DNA of 50,132 nt from an uncultured Oscillospiraceae bacterium (GTDB taxonomy: Bacteria > Bacillota > Clostridia > Oscillospirales > Oscillospiraceae): positions 1 to 50,132 of the forward strand of contig CAJTQP010000009.1 of the NCBI GenBank assembly GCA_910578575.1, read 5' to 3'. Of this stretch, positions 47,800-50,132 are shown piece after piece; position 1 is the stretch's first letter; each line of letters opens with the position of its first letter. Position numbers and translations under genes: made by a program. The notes beneath the pieces are model-generated. The model was not told the DNA's origin, did not search any database, and was given only the letters and a program-made list of their open reading frames with translations.

Positions 47800-50039
47800 C
47801 GCTGCTATATGTGGCGGTGGGGGTCGTCCTGGCGGCGCTGCCGGGGGTCTACCTGCCGGGGGCGGGATGGCCCCTCCCGGTGGGGGTGGGGTGCCTGGTC
47901 CTCTGGCTGGGACTGCTGTTCGGGAAGCGTAGCTGGCGTTTTCGTCCGGCGGTGCTGGGGGCTGCCCTGGCCCTGCTGTGGCTGACGGCCTACGGCGCCC
48001 TCTTCCATGCCCCCGCCCAGGCCATGGAGCACCGGACTGTCCGCCTGGAGGCGGTGGTGGCGGAGTGGCCGGAGGAGACCGGCTACGGCTGCCGGGTCAT
48101 CGTCCGGGCCGGGGAGGAGGACGGGCGGAAGGTGAAGGCCATCTTCTACGGCGACAGTGATCTTCTGTCCCTACGTCCGGGAGACCGCCTGTCCTGTGTG
48201 GCCCGCTGCACGCCTGCCGACCGGATGGGGGGAGAGGAGAGTTTATACTACACCTCCAAGGGTATCCTGCTCAAGCTCAAGGGTTACGGTCCGATAGAGG
48301 TGACCAAAGCCCAGGGCATCCCACCCCGCTACGCCCTGACCATCCTGGCCGGGACGGTGCGGGAGCGGATCGACCAACTCTATCCCGAAAAGCAGGCGGG
48401 GTTCCTCCGGGCCCTGCTCACCGGGGACAAGTCGGGGCTGGACCAGGTGGACCAGAACAACTTCAAACGGGTGGGGCTGAGCCACGTGGTAGTGATCTCC
48501 GGCCTGCACGTCTCCTTTCTGGTGGGCTTCCTGACCCTGTTTTTGAAGCCGGAGAAGCGGGGCGCTCTGGCGGTGCTGCTGTTGGGGATCCTTGCCTTTA
48601 CCCTGATGACTGGCAGCGCACCGGGGACGGTGCGGGCGGCCATCCTCACCGGCCTGACCCTGATCGGGGCCCACATCCGCCGGGAGACCCACCCCATGGT
48701 GAGCCTCAGTGCCGGGCTGCTGCTTTTGCTGGCCGGGAACCCCTACGCCATCGCCAACCCTGGCTTGCAGTTTTCCTTTCTGTCTACCATGGGAATCTTT
48801 GTCTTTGGCCAGCCCTGGAGCAGGGCCTGGCTGCAAACATTCCCCAGGCGCTGGCGGCGTTGGGTGAGGCCCTTAGTGGGGACAGTGGCGGTGAGTCTGG
48901 GGACCATGCTGTTTACCGTCCCCCTCTCCGCCCTGTACTTCGGCCAGTTTTCCCTGATCGCCCCCCTATCCAACCTGCTCACTGCCTGGGCAGTGTCCCT
49001 GGCTTTTCTGGGCGGTCTCCTCTCGGTGGGGCTGGGCTTTGTGCTCCTGCCCTTGGGACATCTCCTGGCGGCGGTGGTGTGCCTGCCGGTGGATTTTTTC
49101 TTCTGGTACAGTGCCCAGGCCAGCCGTCTACCCCTGGCAGCCGTGGGGACACATTCGATTTACTACGCCCTGTGGGTGCTGTTTGTGTATGGGATCGTAC
49201 TGCTGTACCTCTTCGCCCCCTTACGGGGGAAGCGGCCCATCCTCCCCCTGTGCGCCTGCGTGGCGGCCCTGTGTCTCTCCGCCCTGCTGACGGCAGGGGA
49301 GGTCCGGCGTTGGGATATGACCATGACGGTACTGGACGTGGGTCAGGGGCAGAGCATCGCCCTCAACGCCGGTCGCGCCTGTGCCCTGGTGGACTGCGGC
49401 GGCAGCTATAACCCAGGGGACACGGCAGCGGGGTACTTGCAGACCCTGGGCCGCAGCAGCATTGACCTACTGGTGCTCACCCACTACGACGATGACCACG
49501 CCGGGGGTGTGCCGGAGCTCATGGGCCGCATAAGGGTGAACGCCATCGCCATGCCGGATTTCGACCGGGACAACGACCTGCGGCAGGAGATCGAGACCTT
49601 GGCGGCAGAAGCGGGAACCCCCATCCACTACATCACCGCCACCTCCTATGCGGACTTCGGCAAAGGGGAGCTGTTCCTCTATGCCCCGGCGGGGGACGGC
49701 AAGGAGAGCAATGAAAACTGTCTCGCCGTCCTGGCCCGCAGCGGGGAATGGGAGGCCCTCATCACCGGGGATATGCCCATAGAGGCGGAGGAGGGCCTGT
49801 TGGCGCGGGAGGACTTGCCGGATATCGAGGTCCTCATCGCTGGGCACCACGGCTCCAAATATTCCACCGGAGAGGCCCTCCTAACGCAGACCCGGCCGGA
49901 AATCGCCGTGATCTCCGTGGGACGCAATTCTTTCGGGCATCCTACCCAGGAAGTGTTGGATCGCTTAAACGCCATTGGCGCTGAGACATATCGTACAGAT
50001 GAGAATGGTATGATTACCCTCTGCGCTGCAAAAGATTAA
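47796..50039 (+). CDS. comEC: DNA uptake channel / metallo-hydrolase ComEC
   Basis: 747 residues. N-terminal membrane helices with a DUF4131-type OB segment, then the competence-domain core (FLRALLTGDKSGL, SHVVVISGLHVSF, TGSAPGTVRAAILTG), more helices, and a C-terminal metallo-beta-lactamase domain (VLDVGQGQSIAL, THYDDDHAGG, ITGDM, AGHHGSKYSTG). It forms the inner membrane channel for single-stranded DNA entry. The frame reaches back to 47688, but the ATG at 47796 overlaps the XRE stop, and little Shine-Dalgarno is visible, so translation depends on the upstream gene. The usual comEA neighbour is absent. Confidence 0.93.
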   Translation: MTLLYVAVGVVLAALPGVYLPGAGWPLPVGVGCLVLWLGLLFGKRSWRFRPAVLGAALALLWLTAYGALFHAPAQAMEHRTVRLEAVVAEWPEETGYGCRVIVRAGEEDGRKVKAIFYGDSDLLSLRPGDRLSCVARCTPADRMGGEESLYYTSKGILLKLKGYGPIEVTKAQGIPPRYALTILAGTVRERIDQLYPEKQAGFLRALLTGDKSGLDQVDQNNFKRVGLSHVVVISGLHVSFLVGFLTLFLKPEKRGALAVLLLGILAFTLMTGSAPGTVRAAILTGLTLIGAHIRRETHPMVSLSAGLLLLLAGNPYAIANPGLQFSFLSTMGIFVFGQPWSRAWLQTFPRRWRRWVRPLVGTVAVSLGTMLFTVPLSALYFGQFSLIAPLSNLLTAWAVSLAFLGGLLSVGLGFVLLPLGHLLAAVVCLPVDFFFWYSAQASRLPLAAVGTHSIYYALWVLFVYGIVLLYLFAPLRGKRPILPLCACVAALCLSALLTAGEVRRWDMTMTVLDVGQGQSIALNAGRACALVDCGGSYNPGDTAAGYLQTLGRSSIDLLVLTHYDDDHAGGVPELMGRIRVNAIAMPDFDRDNDLRQEIETLAAEAGTPIHYITATSYADFGKGELFLYAPAGDGKESNENCLAVLARSGEWEALITGDMPIEAEEGLLAREDLPDIEVLIAGHHGSKYSTGEALLTQTRPEIAVISVGRNSFGHPTQEVLDRLNAIGAETYRTDENGMITLCAAKD

Positions 50040-50132
50040 AGTTTTCGTCCACCTTTTTCAAAAGGTGGCAGGGAGTCCAGGGGGGCTGGCCCCCCTGGCA
50101 GGGTCCAGGGACAGCGTCCCTGGCGGGTTTGG
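50035..50132 (+). repeat. Multi-hairpin 3'-UTR repeat, copy 2 (cut by window end)
   Basis: Starts in the comEC stop region with the 34-nt head identical to copy 1 (50035-50068), including the CCACCTTTT/AAAAGGTGG hairpin, then hairpins at 50077-50098 and 50105-50123 separated by CAGGGT. The stems differ from those of copy 1 but use the same AGC-type triloops. It lies in the same orientation relative to the preceding gene as copy 1. Confidence 0.85.

Overview
The window is GC-rich, gene-dense bacterial chromosome. It carries a complete nusA-infB operon in Firmicutes order (rimP-nusA-ylxR-ylxQ-infB-rbfA-nrnA-truB-ribF), a WalRK-YycH-YycI cassette, CotF-type spore coat genes, an LCP wall-polymer transferase, strong AGGAGG ribosome binding sites and many GTG/TTG starts. 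Together with an acyl-CoA:acetate CoA-transferase fragment, this points to a spore-forming, butyrate-type gut clostridium of the Oscillospiraceae (Flavonifractor / Intestinimonas / Lawsonibacter neighbourhood). The genus is an inference from gene content and was not checked against any database.

Layout. 1-3.8 kb: CoA-transferase C-terminal part, a LysR regulator and an amino acid permease behind a long leader that contains an intrinsic terminator. 3.8-10.3 kb: MATE exporter, ADP-ribose pyrophosphatase, then walR-walK-yycH-yycI. 10.3-18.1 kb: multi-hairpin repeat, second-type EF-G, dusB and a ClC channel with divergent promoters sharing one -35 box, a lipoprotein, a spore coat pair, a DUF305 protein, and an HxlR regulator with a flavodoxin-type oxidoreductase. 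18.1-26.7 kb: the leftward nine-gene translation/transcription operon, interrupted between nusA and ylxR by a nested inverted-repeat element. 26.7-35.5 kb: LCP protein, mtnA plus a class II aldolase (likely a methylthioribose/deoxyribose phosphate salvage pair), a highly codon-adapted class III aminotransferase and pyruvate carboxylase. 35.5-42.4 kb: MocR regulator, second MATE exporter, tRNA-Pro(CGG), a small membrane protein, a second two-component system and a DUF4358 lipoprotein. 42.4-50.1 kb: second copy of the inverted-repeat element, sbcDC, a compact candidate type I toxin-antitoxin locus, a HIT protein, a small XRE regulator coupled to comEC, and a second copy of the multi-hairpin repeat.

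The most striking item is at 46747-47031. A 32-residue hydrophobic ORF (YICKWLD tail, perfect Shine-Dalgarno) faces a strong convergent promoter. Both predicted RNAs begin with the same 17-nt direct repeat, so the short RNA is antisense in trans to the start codon of the toxin-like mRNA, and the two converge on one hairpin. This is the architecture of the Fst/par type I toxin-antitoxin system. Two families of non-coding repeats (a ~150-bp element with hairpin termini, and a 3'-UTR multi-hairpin array) are also present in two copies each and show compensatory stem changes.
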